From the NCBI GenBank assembly GCA_934772525.1, contig CAKVMI010000001.1, forward strand, positions 186,001 through 250,000: a stretch of DNA of 64,000 nucleotides, written 5' to 3'. Below the pieces are notes generated by a model, which was given only the letters and a program-made list of their open reading frames with translations, was not told the origin of the DNA and did not search any database. Below, in pieces: positions 32,433-42,366 of the stretch; positions within the stretch are counted from its first letter, which is position 1; each line of letters begins with the position of its first letter. Origin of the DNA: an uncultured Clostridia bacterium (GTDB lineage: Bacteria; Bacillota; Clostridia; Christensenellales; UBA1242). The position numbers and the translations under genes are program-made.

Positions 32433-33629
32433 ATGAATTGTTTTAAAAAGTTATGGTGCAGAACTTATCAAGGAGCATTTAGACTAATAAGTCCAATGCT
32501 TCCTTATAGAGAACCTAAAATATTAAATGGAATGACGGATGTTAAAGACGTTTTAGTGAAGGCTGGGGTTACGAGAGTAATGCTTGTAACAGATAAAAGT
32601 ATTTTTGGGCTTGGTTTAACAAAGCCATTAGAAGAAACTTTACTAAATGCAAATATAAAGGTGGTTGTTTTTGATGGCGTTGTGCCAAATCCTACCATTT
32701 CGTGCATAGAAACGGGTTTAACCATATTTAAACAACAATCATTAGAAGCAATTATTGCTTTTGGTGGTGGTTCGGTTATGGATTGTGCCAAAATTATTGG
32801 TGCAAGGTTTGTGCGTCCAAATTTAACCGTTAAAAAGATGAAAGGGCTTCTAAAAATTAGAAAGAAGTTACCACTATTTATTGCTATTCCTACAACTGCT
32901 GGTACTGGTAGTGAAGTAACGGTTGCTGCCGTAATTACCGATGAAAACTCTCATAAAAAGTTCCCTATAAATGATTTTTCGTTAATTTCGCACTATGCGG
33001 TTTTGGATCCTACGGTTACACTTGGGCTTCCAAAAACTGTTACGGCGTGGACGGGGCTTGATGCTTTGGTTCATGCAGTAGAAGCGTATATTGGTAAGAG
33101 TACAACAAAACTTACAAGACAAAGAAGCGAAGAAGCAGTTAAACTTATTGCCGAAAATCTGCTTTTGGCGTATGAAGATGGTAGTAACATAACTGCTAGA
33201 AGTAATATGCTTAGGGCGTCTTATTGTGCGGGTGTGGCGTTTACAAGAAGTTATGTAGGTTATGTTCATGCAATTGCACATTCGCTTGGCGGAAAGTATG
33301 GAGTTCCTCATGGGCTTGCAAATGCAATAATTCTTCCAAAAATGCTAGAAGCGTATGGTGATACCGTATACGCTCCGCTTGCACGTCTTGCTCGAATTAT
33401 TGGTCTTGCGGATGAATTTACTGTAGATAGTGAAGCGTGTACTAGATTTATTAATTGGGTAAAGGACTTAAACGCCAAAATGGGCATCCCTGAAAAGGTA
33501 AAGGAACTTAGAGAAGTTGATATAAAAGAACTGGCAAAGAATGCAGATAAGGAAGCAAACCCACTATATCCTGTTCCTAAACTAATGGGTAGGAAGGAAT
33601 TAGAAAAGATGTATATAAAATTATTATAA
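32433..33629 (+). CDS. Iron-containing alcohol dehydrogenase family protein
   Basis: A 398-residue, family-typical length enzyme of the group III (iron-type) alcohol dehydrogenases. The nucleotide site is GGGSVMDCAKIIGA (about residue 110), followed by PTTAGTGSEVT; the metal ligands lie in LDALVHAVEAY and in AIAHSLGGKYGVPHGLANAI, which has the paired His of the family. Family members reduce aldehydes or oxidise alcohols with NAD(P)H, and the substrate cannot be read here. No signal peptide, so cytosolic. Ribosome site AAGGAGAAA; downstream is a separately promoted LRR gene. Confidence 0.88.
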   Translation: MNCFKKLWCRTYQGAFRLISPMLPYREPKILNGMTDVKDVLVKAGVTRVMLVTDKSIFGLGLTKPLEETLLNANIKVVVFDGVVPNPTISCIETGLTIFKQQSLEAIIAFGGGSVMDCAKIIGARFVRPNLTVKKMKGLLKIRKKLPLFIAIPTTAGTGSEVTVAAVITDENSHKKFPINDFSLISHYAVLDPTVTLGLPKTVTAWTGLDALVHAVEAYIGKSTTKLTRQRSEEAVKLIAENLLLAYEDGSNITARSNMLRASYCAGVAFTRSYVGYVHAIAHSLGGKYGVPHGLANAIILPKMLEAYGDTVYAPLARLARIIGLADEFTVDSEACTRFINWVKDLNAKMGIPEKVKELREVDIKELAKNADKEANPLYPVPKLMGRKELEKMYIKLL

Positions 33630-33640
33630 TGAATAAACAA

Positions 33641-33670
33641 TTGACAAATTGAAAGAAATTTTGATACAAT
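33641..33670 (+). promoter_or_regulatory. Promoter of LRR surface protein 1
   Basis: TTGACA (33641-33646), 18-base spacer, TACAAT (33665-33670). It begins ATTGACAAATTG like the next two LRR promoters, but the spacer palindrome is imperfect. Confidence 0.7.
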
Positions 33671-33748
33671 ATAGTTAGATTTACTAGATAAAATACTTTC
33701 AAAACAATGGCAATATATTCAATATAAGGGTGAAATAAATTTAAACGT

Positions 33749-36700
33749 ATGAAGAAGATTAAGGAATTTTTTGGTAAGCTTTTTTCAAATAGAGTGCTAA
33801 TTTTACCACTAATAATAGGAATTTGTCTATTTGCAGTGGTAAATTTTAGTGTGTTTAAAAAGCCTGGAAATACAAAGCCAAACGATAGTAATCAAGTAAA
33901 TATTGACGACGTGATTATTTATCCAGATAGAGCAAATTCTGGTATGTTTACCTACGAAAGAATTGGTGGGGGTTGTGTAATAACCGGTATTAAAAATGGC
34001 GTTCAAATAGATAAATACGCCTTTGTTATTTTGCCAGAAACCGCCGTTAGTGGTAAGGTACTTGGAATTGCCGATGAAGCATTTAAAAACACCGCAATTA
34101 AAGGTGTTGTTATTCCGTCTTCAATTATGACTATTGGAGAATCGGCGTTTGAAAATTGTACCGAATTGAAGTCAGTAAAATTTTTGAGTAAAAGCGAAAA
34201 CACTCTGGCTTCTACTAAAATTGGAAGCAATGCTTTTAAAAATTGTACAAAACTAAAAGAAGTCACATTAAGTAACGCGGTTGATGAAGTTACGGAAAAC
34301 GCTTTTGCTGGAACAACTATTGAAACCCTTATTTTGGAAAGTAATAAATTCTATTTGGCGGTTACCGATAACGGCTCTATTGGTGGAGCGGTAAGTGGAA
34401 GTACTGCAATTTTGACCTTGGCAGAGCAAAACGGCGAGATAATTGATGATGGGACTAATGATTATTTAAAGTATTTTTATAATCTTAGTGAAAGGGTTGT
34501 AAATAATGTAACTTTTTTGGAATATACTTTAAAAGGGGACATTATTACTATTAATTTAAACCTTTCGGGCGGAACACTTTCAAGTGGAGTTGAAGGAGTA
34601 ATTTACCGAACAAAAATCTCCGTTGTTAAGGTACTAGATAGCGAAGGAAACATCCAATTAAAAGTTTTGGATGATAGCGGAAAACTTGTAAATTTGGTTG
34701 ATGAAACAATAAAACTACCACTTGTTGAAAAACTAGGATATTGGTTTAAAGAGTGGAGAACGGAAGATGGTTTGGTTTACACTAAAATTGATAAAAACAT
34801 TAGTGAAGATATAACGCTAAATGCTATATTTTTGCCACGTCTTATATTTATAAATTACGATTTGAATGGTGGAACTAATGATAGTAGAAATTTAAGCGAG
34901 GCAAGTGACGGGTTAACTTATAGAGTTGGCGGGGAAGAACGAGTTTTGTATCCTGCAACAAAGGAATACTCAATGTTTGTTGGCTGGTATATAGATGCCG
35001 ATTTCAAAACCAAGATAGATTCTATTAACGATGATATTTTTAGATACATTATTTACTCAGACGCTGGAAAACCAGAAAGCGAAATAGAAAAGAAAAAAGT
35101 TGTTACACTTTATGCAAAGTTCGAAACAATCCTAATCATTAATGGTGGGGTGGTTACTGGCGTAAATAGTTTAGCAAGTGGACTTACCGAAATTGTTATT
35201 CCACAAAGTGTAAATGGTGTAACTATTACAAGTATTGCTGATAGTGCGATGGAAAATATGTATTCGTTACGAAAGTTGACCATTAGTGCTAGGCTTACTA
35301 GCATTGGTAAAAACGCATTTAGAAATTGCTATATGTTAAGTGAAATTAATTATAGCGGTGCGGGGCTATACACAATTGGAGAGTCTGCATTTGAAAATTG
35401 CATAAATTTAGGCGGGTTTACAATTGCAAATTCGGTAATAACTGTTGGTAAAAATGCTTTTAGTGGTTGTATGAACCTTAAAAGTGTTGAATATGAAAGT
35501 GGTTCATTAATTACAAAAATTGAAGACAATACCTTTAATGGTTGTAGGCTTCTTGAGAGTTTAAAATTGCCGTCGGGGGTTGTTGAATTTGGTGAAAACG
35601 CATTTTTAAATTGCGAAAAACTTAGAGATGTCACCTTTTTAAATGTTTCGTTCCAAGTTCTTGGAAACTATGCTTTTAGCGGAATTAAAGGTTTGACAAA
35701 TATTACACTAGACGGAACTCTTGAAAGTTTAGGCGAAGGAGTTTTTGCGGGGTGTTCTGGACTTAAAAAAGTTAGTTTTGTAAACGGCTTTAAGTTAACC
35801 ACAATTCCTAAAAATACTTTTTATGGAGCAACAAGTTTACAAAGTGTTATTTTACCTGAAAGCGTGAAGGTAATTGAAGATAATGCGTTTAATAATTGTG
35901 CCACCTTAACTAGTGTGAGCTTTGGTGATGGTATTACGAAAATTGGTAGTGCTAGTTTTAAAAACACCGCCCTATCAAAAATTGATTTACCAAAAACTTG
36001 CACCGTAATTGGGTGTGATGCATTTAGTGGGTGCAACCTAAAATCGGTGGAAGTTGAAAGTTTAAATGGTTGGGAAGCAAGTGGTGTATTTTTGGAACTT
36101 GAAAGTAAGTATGACTTATTATACGCTTTAATTAAGGGTGCTAGTTTAACCTACACTGAGCCATTTGTTATGGATGAAAATGGGTATATCACTAAAGTTA
36201 AAGCAAATTATTCATTATATATAATTGGTCAAAATGTTAAGGGTATAGTTGCTGGCGTTTTTGACGGAAATAATAATTTTAGGTTACTATTTGAAAATGA
36301 GTCGGGGTGGTTTTCGGAAATCTCTGAACTTAAAATAAATAACTCAAATGGAAATGCTGAAATTATAGAAATGCTAAGAACATCGACTATTATGAATGAA
36401 CAAGCCTTGGTTATTGAAAAAGGTAGAGTAGTAGGTTCAACTACTGCATTAAATAAAATTTCTATCTTAATTATTCCAGAAGGTGTAACTGTTATTTGTT
36501 CGGGTGCAATTACTGGTAGTGAAACTATTACAAAAATTGTTCTTCCTACAACGCTTATAAAAATTGAAGTGGGGGCTTTTGCAAGTCTTACAAACCTTGA
36601 AAGTGTTGAATTTTTGGATGAGTTGTATTGGGGGGATGCTAGAGAGAGTGTAAACTTAGAAGATTTTTCTTTGAATGTGCAAAAGGTACAAGAATTAACT

Positions 36701-37651
36701 AGTGATTTAATAAAGACCGAAGTCTTTGAGTTTAGAGGTAATGAACTTATAGGACTTACCGATGTTGGTAAGGGAATGATTGAACTAATAGTACCTAGAT
36801 TTGTTACGGTTATTGGAAGTTATGCTTTTGATGGCTCTATTGCTAGAACAATCACCATTAGTGCGGGTGTTCGTCAACTTAATGAATTTGCCTTTGTTGG
36901 GGCGAGTGAACTTGAAAATGTTATATTTAGTGAAAACCCTACGCTTGAATCTATCGGCAAATATTGTTTTAAAGACCTTAAAAAATTAAAGTCATTTGTA
37001 ATTCCTGGCGGTGTAACAACTTTAGGAGAAGGAATATTTAGCGGTTGCGTTGGAATTACTCAAATTGACCTTGGCGGAATAAACTGCATTACCGACGAAA
37101 TGTTTATGAATTGTTATAATCTTTTAGCGGTGACCGGTGGACAAAATGTAGAAACTATTGGTATAAAAGCATTCATTTATTGTGTAAACTTAAAAAGTTT
37201 TGAATTTGGAAACGCATTAAAAGCTATTGGTGCACACGCATTTTATTCGTGCGTATCGCTTAAAGAGTTAAACCTAAATGAAGGATTATTAACAATTGGG
37301 AAGGATGCATTTAATGGTTGTGAAAATATAGTTGGAGTGGTGGCTCTTCCTAATAGTTTACGAGAAATTGGCAGTAATTGTTTCTCAAATTGTTTTAAAT
37401 TAACCACTATAATTTTTGGTGAACAAATTGAAAAAATTGGTGCTTATTTAATTTTTAACAACAACGGGAAAACAAGCGTTTCATCAATTATAATTAAAAG
37501 CGGTCTAGTTTTTAGTTTGTGTGATAATTTAAGCGGTATGGTGTTGCAAGACGGAATAGTTATAGGCGAAGGTGATTTTGTTTCGGGCGAAAGGCTTGCT
37601 CATTGCTTTAGAGAGTTGCTATATAATTACGATTGGGTGAGAGAAAAGTAA
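33749..37651 (+). CDS. BspA-like leucine-rich repeat surface protein 1 with InlB-type repeat
   Basis: A 1300-residue protein with an uncleaved-type signal anchor (MKKIKEFFGKLFSNR, then hydrophobic residues 16-33). It contains many LRR_5 (BspA-type) units of about 23 residues, such as IGESAFENCTELKSVKF, IGKNAFRNCYMLSEI and IGAHAFYSCVSLKEL, in three blocks (about 90-210, 480-760 and 1000-1270). Near residue 370 is a Listeria-Bacteroides (InlB B)-type repeat: LIFINYDLNGGTND and FVGWYIDADFKTK. No sorting signal is seen at the end. BspA-type proteins commonly bind host or matrix components; the target is unknown. Confidence 0.8.
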   Translation: MKKIKEFFGKLFSNRVLILPLIIGICLFAVVNFSVFKKPGNTKPNDSNQVNIDDVIIYPDRANSGMFTYERIGGGCVITGIKNGVQIDKYAFVILPETAVSGKVLGIADEAFKNTAIKGVVIPSSIMTIGESAFENCTELKSVKFLSKSENTLASTKIGSNAFKNCTKLKEVTLSNAVDEVTENAFAGTTIETLILESNKFYLAVTDNGSIGGAVSGSTAILTLAEQNGEIIDDGTNDYLKYFYNLSERVVNNVTFLEYTLKGDIITINLNLSGGTLSSGVEGVIYRTKISVVKVLDSEGNIQLKVLDDSGKLVNLVDETIKLPLVEKLGYWFKEWRTEDGLVYTKIDKNISEDITLNAIFLPRLIFINYDLNGGTNDSRNLSEASDGLTYRVGGEERVLYPATKEYSMFVGWYIDADFKTKIDSINDDIFRYIIYSDAGKPESEIEKKKVVTLYAKFETILIINGGVVTGVNSLASGLTEIVIPQSVNGVTITSIADSAMENMYSLRKLTISARLTSIGKNAFRNCYMLSEINYSGAGLYTIGESAFENCINLGGFTIANSVITVGKNAFSGCMNLKSVEYESGSLITKIEDNTFNGCRLLESLKLPSGVVEFGENAFLNCEKLRDVTFLNVSFQVLGNYAFSGIKGLTNITLDGTLESLGEGVFAGCSGLKKVSFVNGFKLTTIPKNTFYGATSLQSVILPESVKVIEDNAFNNCATLTSVSFGDGITKIGSASFKNTALSKIDLPKTCTVIGCDAFSGCNLKSVEVESLNGWEASGVFLELESKYDLLYALIKGASLTYTEPFVMDENGYITKVKANYSLYIIGQNVKGIVAGVFDGNNNFRLLFENESGWFSEISELKINNSNGNAEIIEMLRTSTIMNEQALVIEKGRVVGSTTALNKISILIIPEGVTVICSGAITGSETITKIVLPTTLIKIEVGAFASLTNLESVEFLDELYWGDARESVNLEDFSLNVQKVQELTSDLIKTEVFEFRGNELIGLTDVGKGMIELIVPRFVTVIGSYAFDGSIARTITISAGVRQLNEFAFVGASELENVIFSENPTLESIGKYCFKDLKKLKSFVIPGGVTTLGEGIFSGCVGITQIDLGGINCITDEMFMNCYNLLAVTGGQNVETIGIKAFIYCVNLKSFEFGNALKAIGAHAFYSCVSLKELNLNEGLLTIGKDAFNGCENIVGVVALPNSLREIGSNCFSNCFKLTTIIFGEQIEKIGAYLIFNNNGKTSVSSIIIKSGLVFSLCDNLSGMVLQDGIVIGEGDFVSGERLAHCFRELLYNYDWVREK

Positions 37652-37786
37652 AATCAAATTATTTAACTTTAAAAATATTTTAAATTTTAACCAAAAGTGA
37701 TAGAATACTGGTTTAAAACACAGAAATTATTTAAAAAACCAGATAAAACAAAACTAAAAAAAACAAATGAAAACATAGGGTAAAAT

Positions 37787-37803
37787 TCACACAAAATGTG
37801 TGA
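37787..37803. promoter_or_regulatory. Perfect palindrome upstream of LRR gene 2
   Basis: TCACACA-AAA-TGTGTGA, about 30 bases before the -35 box at 37835; a possible binding site for a regulator, or a weak hairpin ending the upstream transcript. Confidence 0.4.
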
Positions 37804-37834
37804 TAATTACATCTGTGTTTTTTGTTTAAAGGTA

Positions 37835-37862
37835 TTGACAAATTGCGGATTTGTGGTAAAAT
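37835..37862 (+). promoter_or_regulatory. Promoter of LRR gene 2 with spacer palindrome
   Basis: TTGACA (37835-37840) and TAAAAT (37857-37862), 16-base spacer. ACAAAT (37838-37843) and ATTTGT (37849-37854) form a perfect palindrome between the boxes, shared in position with LRR gene 3. Confidence 0.7.
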
Positions 37863-37890
37863 ATATGCAAAATAAAGGGAGGACGAAAAT

Positions 37891-39639
37891 ATGAATAAAG
37901 AAGGAAGAAAAAAATTAGATAGCTTTCTAAGATTGTTCTGTGTTGGTATTGCTTGTACTGCAATACTTGCAGTTGGAACTTTTGCACTTGTTGGTTCGGG
38001 GTTATTTGATGGTGTTGTAAAAAGTGGCTCTACTAATGACAACAATAACAGAAATGATATTGTTGACACCGGTGCGAGTGACGATAACGAAAGAGCCAAT
38101 GGCTTTAAGTTTGTAAAGATTGGCGACGAATGGTATGTTGAAGAAATTGGCGATGATGTAGTCGTTGATGGCAAGGTTACATTACCAACCGAAACTGGTG
38201 ATGGAGACAATGTTGTTGGTGTAATTGATGGAGCTGGAAAAGACAACAAAAACATTACCGAAATTGTTGTCCCTGATGGATACAAAGATATTACTGATGG
38301 TGCGTTTAGTGGCAATGATAATGTTACAAGAATAGTTATTGATAGCAAAAATATCTATGATAAAGTTGACGATAATCTTTTTGGTATTGGAAATGAGAAT
38401 AGAAAGAATGTAGAAGTTTTAGTTAATAGTTCTATTGACGACCGCTCTAATGAAACTCTTAGCGATATGGACTTCTATTTAGTAGAAAAGACCGAACAAA
38501 ATGGCAAGTCTTATAATAGATATTTCTATAACACTACCGATTACAGAATTGTAAATGGTGTAGTATATGGCTTTACCACTGCTGGTGCAAGCAAAAACTT
38601 AACTACAATTGATTTAAATAAAGAATACACTTCTGGTATTGTTATTACCGAAGTTGCAGATAGTGCTTTTGAAGCGAATCAAGTAGCGAAGACTTTAAAT
38701 ATTGGCGAAGGCATTACAAGAATTGGTAAATTTGCATTCTACAATACAAAACTTCAAACCGTTTGCACTACAAACACTGAATCTGAATTGTTAGTTGATA
38801 GATGTGCATTTATGAACTCAAAGGTTACACTTCTATCGCTTGGTAGAACTGTAAAAATTAATATGTATGCATTTAAAAACTGTAGACTTTCTGACAAGTC
38901 ATCTGTATTAAATGCTGAATATTGGTCTTACTTTGTAGCACAACAATCTTTTGCTGGTACTATTAAGATTATTCAAGAAAGCAGAGTGCCAGCTGGTATG
39001 TTAAGTACAAATAAAACTGGTGACCAAATCTTTGTAAGCAGTATTGATGAATTTATGGCAATGTGGGTTAACGTCAATGAAAACTCTATTGTAAGAAGTT
39101 CGGCTAATGCTAAGATTACAAGAAGTGGTAACATTGTTACTATTGAAGGTGCTTATGGTGCTTATGGTAACTTTAGAATTAGTGCTTCAAATAACTTTAT
39201 TGGAAATAACTTTGCAAGCATTATTAATAGTCATCCAGAATACGAATTGTGCTACAACGATTTTAATTCATTTGTTGAAATTAAAAATGGCACAGTAGTT
39301 GGATTAAAGTCTGGTGCTGAAGAAAAGATAAACTTTGCAGTTAAGACTTTACCAAACTATAACCGTGAATTAGTTGTTGATGCTAACATTGATACAATCA
39401 ATTTAAGTTTATTTAAGACACTTTCAAATGGCGAAAATTTAGTTAACGGCGTTACATTTAAAACTGTAAACGACGAAAAAGTTGTATTTGAAATGATTAG
39501 TTCGGATGGCGAAAGCGGGGTTACTATTGAATTTGGTAACGACACTAAGTTAAACGCAAAAAAGATTTATTATATGTTGGACATCTTGGAACAATTTGGT
39601 AATGGCGTAACTGCTGTAAAACTTGTAAGAGTTAAGTAA
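37891..39639 (+). CDS. BspA-like leucine-rich repeat surface protein 2
   Basis: A 582-residue protein with a signal anchor (basic MNKEGRKKLDSFLR, then hydrophobic residues 16-38). After an Asn/Asp-rich linker come two small LRR_5 groups: ITDGAFSGNDNVTRIVI (about residue 130) and VADSAFEANQVAKTLNI and FAFYNTKLQTV (about 250-290); the rest is strand-rich. A segment FKFVKIGDEWYVEEIGDDV is shared in form with the next protein (YQYVRIGNVYCVAGF), so these two are close relatives. No LPxTG signal is present. Good ribosome site (GGGAGG). Confidence 0.75.
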   Translation: MNKEGRKKLDSFLRLFCVGIACTAILAVGTFALVGSGLFDGVVKSGSTNDNNNRNDIVDTGASDDNERANGFKFVKIGDEWYVEEIGDDVVVDGKVTLPTETGDGDNVVGVIDGAGKDNKNITEIVVPDGYKDITDGAFSGNDNVTRIVIDSKNIYDKVDDNLFGIGNENRKNVEVLVNSSIDDRSNETLSDMDFYLVEKTEQNGKSYNRYFYNTTDYRIVNGVVYGFTTAGASKNLTTIDLNKEYTSGIVITEVADSAFEANQVAKTLNIGEGITRIGKFAFYNTKLQTVCTTNTESELLVDRCAFMNSKVTLLSLGRTVKINMYAFKNCRLSDKSSVLNAEYWSYFVAQQSFAGTIKIIQESRVPAGMLSTNKTGDQIFVSSIDEFMAMWVNVNENSIVRSSANAKITRSGNIVTIEGAYGAYGNFRISASNNFIGNNFASIINSHPEYELCYNDFNSFVEIKNGTVVGLKSGAEEKINFAVKTLPNYNRELVVDANIDTINLSLFKTLSNGENLVNGVTFKTVNDEKVVFEMISSDGESGVTIEFGNDTKLNAKKIYYMLDILEQFGNGVTAVKLVRVK

Positions 39640-39650
39640 ATAATAAATTT

Positions 39651-39683
39651 ATACCGATTACATTATGTAGTCGGTATTTTTTT
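39651..39683 (+). terminator. Terminator of LRR gene 2
   Basis: ATACCGATTAC / GTAGTCGGTAT, 11 pairs with one G-U, short loop, then seven Ts. Confidence 0.85.
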
Positions 39684-39865
39684 ATTACAAAAGAAATAAA
39701 ACTTATTGGGCTTTAGTTGGAAGAAGAAAATGTGGTTTAACAAAATGAAGAATTAAATGTATAGAAAGAAAAGTAAATCTATTAAAATAAACAAAAACAA
39801 TCTAAAAAGATTGCAAAAACATTCCCAAATTGTGTTAATTTTGACCACTTTATTTCCAAATGCTA

Positions 39866-39893
39866 TTGACAAATTGGCGTTTTGTGGTACAAT
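39866..39893 (+). promoter_or_regulatory. Promoter of LRR gene 3 with spacer palindrome
   Basis: TTGACA (39866-39871) and TACAAT (39888-39893), 16-base spacer. ACAAA (39869-39873) and TTTGT (39881-39885) sit at the same distance from the -35 box as in LRR gene 2, and TTTGTGGTA is common to both. Confidence 0.7.
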
Positions 39894-39925
39894 ATAGAAA
39901 ATGAAGATTAGGGGGGACAATCTTT

Positions 39926-41323
39926 ATGATGAATAAAAGAGATAGCTTAGTAAGACTACTAATTGTTTCTATTGTTATGGTGGTTATTGCAAGTGTTGGG
40001 GCATTAGGTTTTGTGTACTATCGTAATGGTAAAAACAATGATGGTAGCGGTATAGTTGATGATAAAAAGCAAGAAGCGGGTATAGGTAATGACGACAATA
40101 ATTTGCCAGATGATGGTAGAGACGATCTTCCTATAATTGACCCAGGTAAAAAAGATGATGAGCCTATAGACGAAGACTCAGATGGATATTTGTATGACGC
40201 AAGTATTTACCAATATGTAAGAATTGGTAATGTGTATTGTGTTGCAGGTTTTGCAAAAAATGTAAAAAATGTAAGAAGTAATTTAATTTTACCAACTGAA
40301 ACACCAAATGGTGGAAAGGTTGCAGGTATTTTCGATAGTGCTTTTGCGGTAAACGGTGATGGTTTAAATTCAAAGATAAAAAGAGTGGTTATTCCATCAA
40401 CTTATACTTTGATTAGTGAATCGGCTTTTGAAAATAGTAATATTGAAGCAGTTTACATTGGACTAGTAGTAGATGGTAATGTTGTATCAAGACCAATTGT
40501 TGAAGGGAAAATGACAATTAAGGCTGATACATTCAAAAATTGTACAAAGTTAGTTCAAATTGAAATATATAAGTCAGTAAAAAGTGTTGACCCAAAGGCA
40601 TTTAATGGTGCAACTAATGTAAACGTAATGATTATAGAAAGTAAGACCGTTCTTGCCGGAATGACTGGAGACTTCTTTGGTATATCAACCGACCATAATA
40701 TTGAATTACTTATTGAACGTAATATTAATAATGAAAATAGTGTGGTTTTAACAAATCTATTTAAATTAATTGATATTAAATACAATAGAAATGTTGAAAT
40801 GCATAGATATATGGTAAAGAAATTCGCTAAAAATGTTTTTGAAGTTAGAGATAATAAAATAATAGGTTTGAGTGACTGGGCAAAAACAAAAAATGTTGAG
40901 TATCTTTTAGTTAATAGTGAAACTACAGGAATTTCTAAACCTTCTACAAGTTTTGGTGCAAAAGTAGTTGTTGGATGTAATGCATTTACAAATAATGCAA
41001 ACCTAAAGGGTGTTGTGTTTGATGGTATTGATGTAGAAATAGAAGAGAATGCTTTTGCAGGATGTGTAAATTTGAAGACTTTAGAATTCAATACCGAACA
41101 ATTTTTAATTAGAAGAAATGCTTTTGCAAGTTGCATAAAACTAAGTGCTATAAAAATGACAATGAATACTAGTGTATTAGTGTCACATTATTACGAAGGT
41201 GCCATTTGGTCGGGTGAATATGCAATTAGAGTTGACAAAACCGAAAGTAAAGAATTGATAAAATTATTATTAGAAGTTCCAAAAGCCGATGATTATAACG
41301 AATTTAGTGCAATTGTTGGTTAA
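39926..41323 (+). CDS. BspA-like leucine-rich repeat surface protein 3
   Basis: A 465-residue protein with a signal anchor (MMNKRDSLVR, hydrophobic residues 12-30), a long acidic Asp/Gly/Lys linker (30-85) and LRR_5 units: ISESAFENSNIEAVYI (about 170), IKADTFKNCTKLVQIEI (about 200), VGCNAFTNNANLKGVVF, IEENAFAGCVNLKTLEF and IRRNAFASCIKLSAIKM (350-410). It resembles LRR protein 2 in layout and in promoter, suggesting duplication. The ribosome site is an unusual G6 run (39911-39916). Confidence 0.75.
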   Translation: MMNKRDSLVRLLIVSIVMVVIASVGALGFVYYRNGKNNDGSGIVDDKKQEAGIGNDDNNLPDDGRDDLPIIDPGKKDDEPIDEDSDGYLYDASIYQYVRIGNVYCVAGFAKNVKNVRSNLILPTETPNGGKVAGIFDSAFAVNGDGLNSKIKRVVIPSTYTLISESAFENSNIEAVYIGLVVDGNVVSRPIVEGKMTIKADTFKNCTKLVQIEIYKSVKSVDPKAFNGATNVNVMIIESKTVLAGMTGDFFGISTDHNIELLIERNINNENSVVLTNLFKLIDIKYNRNVEMHRYMVKKFAKNVFEVRDNKIIGLSDWAKTKNVEYLLVNSETTGISKPSTSFGAKVVVGCNAFTNNANLKGVVFDGIDVEIEENAFAGCVNLKTLEFNTEQFLIRRNAFASCIKLSAIKMTMNTSVLVSHYYEGAIWSGEYAIRVDKTESKELIKLLLEVPKADDYNEFSAIVG

Positions 41324-41332
41324 AACAAAAAG

Positions 41333-41363
41333 TGTGTTGATAAAATTTATCAGCACATTTTTA
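41333..41363 (+). terminator. Terminator of LRR gene 3
   Basis: TGTGTTGATAAA pairs with TTTATCAGCACA (one G-U), then a T-rich tail. Confidence 0.8.
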
Positions 41364-41391
41364 TTTGTAAAAATTTTTTAATATAATTAAA

Positions 41392-41420
41392 TTGACAAAA
41401 CTTATAAAAAACATTACAAT
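41392..41420 (+). promoter_or_regulatory. Promoter of the ABC transporter operon
   Basis: TTGACA (41392-41397), 17-base spacer, TACAAT (41415-41420). It shows that in-frame codons before about 41427 are not translated. Confidence 0.8.
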
Positions 41421-41454
41421 TAAACAAAATGATAAGTTTAGGGAAATGGGTTTT

Positions 41455-42366
41455 ATGGAAAATGTAATTGAAATTACGGGGCTTAAAAAGTATTTTGGCG
41501 AAGTAAAAGCCGTAGACGGAATTGATTTTAAAGTAAAAAGGGGAGAATTATTTGCCTTTTTAGGTGTAAATGGTGCGGGTAAAAGTACAACTATTTCTAT
41601 AATGTCTGGAACACTCAAAAAAGATGCTGGCAGTGTAATTATTGATGGGCTAAATATAGATACCGATATGCAAAAGATTTCGACGATGTTAGGGGTTGTT
41701 TTTCAAGGGTCGGTATTGGATAATTGCTTGTCTGTTGAAGAAAATTTGATGGCTCGCGCTAGCTTATATGGAATTACTGGAAAGGATGCGATGGCTAGAA
41801 TAAAATACTTAGCTCAAAAGCTTGAATTTGAAAATATTTTAAATAGACCGGTTGGAAAACTATCTGGTGGACAAAGAAGACGAATTGATGTGGCGAGAGC
41901 GTTGTTACATTCTCCAAGTATTTTAATACTAGATGAACCAACCACAGGGCTTGACCCATACACCAGAAGGGTTTTGTGGAGTGTAATAAATGAGTTTAGG
42001 AAGAGTCTTGGGATGACGGTATTCTTGACGACTCACTATATGGAAGAAACGGTTGATGCAGATTACGTAATTATTTTGGATGCCGGAAAGGTTGTTGCAA
42101 GGGGTACACCGATTGAATTAAAAAACAAGTATACCTATGACTACATTACTATTTATGGACAAACCGAAGAAGCGGTAAAGAAACTCGGGTGCTTGTACGA
42201 AATTACTAAAAACGGAATAAAAGTTCGGGTAAAAAGCACATTCGATGTGGTGAATCTAATAAAGGAACACGGCGAAGTATTTACCGATTTTGAAGTTATA
42301 AAAGGTAAAATGGATGATGTATTTTTGACGGTGACTGGTAAAATTTTGGAAGGGGGTAATAACTAA
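41455..42366 (+). CDS. ABC transporter ATP-binding protein (DrrA-like)
   Basis: A 303-residue ATPase of an ABC-2 type exporter. The start at 41455 is chosen since the longer frame would run through the promoter. Walker A GVNGAGKS (residues 37-44), signature LSGGQRRR and Walker B ILILDEPTTGLD are all intact, followed by the switch His in FLTTHYMEET. The C-terminal 80 residues form the extra domain typical of DrrA/CcmA-like ATPases. It overlaps the permease start by one base, so both form one exporter, which may move a drug, lipid or polymer; the substrate is unknown. Confidence 0.88.
   Translation: MENVIEITGLKKYFGEVKAVDGIDFKVKRGELFAFLGVNGAGKSTTISIMSGTLKKDAGSVIIDGLNIDTDMQKISTMLGVVFQGSVLDNCLSVEENLMARASLYGITGKDAMARIKYLAQKLEFENILNRPVGKLSGGQRRRIDVARALLHSPSILILDEPTTGLDPYTRRVLWSVINEFRKSLGMTVFLTTHYMEETVDADYVIILDAGKVVARGTPIELKNKYTYDYITIYGQTEEAVKKLGCLYEITKNGIKVRVKSTFDVVNLIKEHGEVFTDFEVIKGKMDDVFLTVTGKILEGGNN

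Noticed and set aside
39911..39916. G6 run as another phase switch
   Set aside because: It is the ribosome site of LRR gene 3, short, and outside the coding frame; it could at most alter translation slightly.
41392..41454. TTG-started longer form of the ABC ATPase
   Set aside because: The proposed start codon is the -35 box of a consensus promoter, so these codons would not be transcribed.
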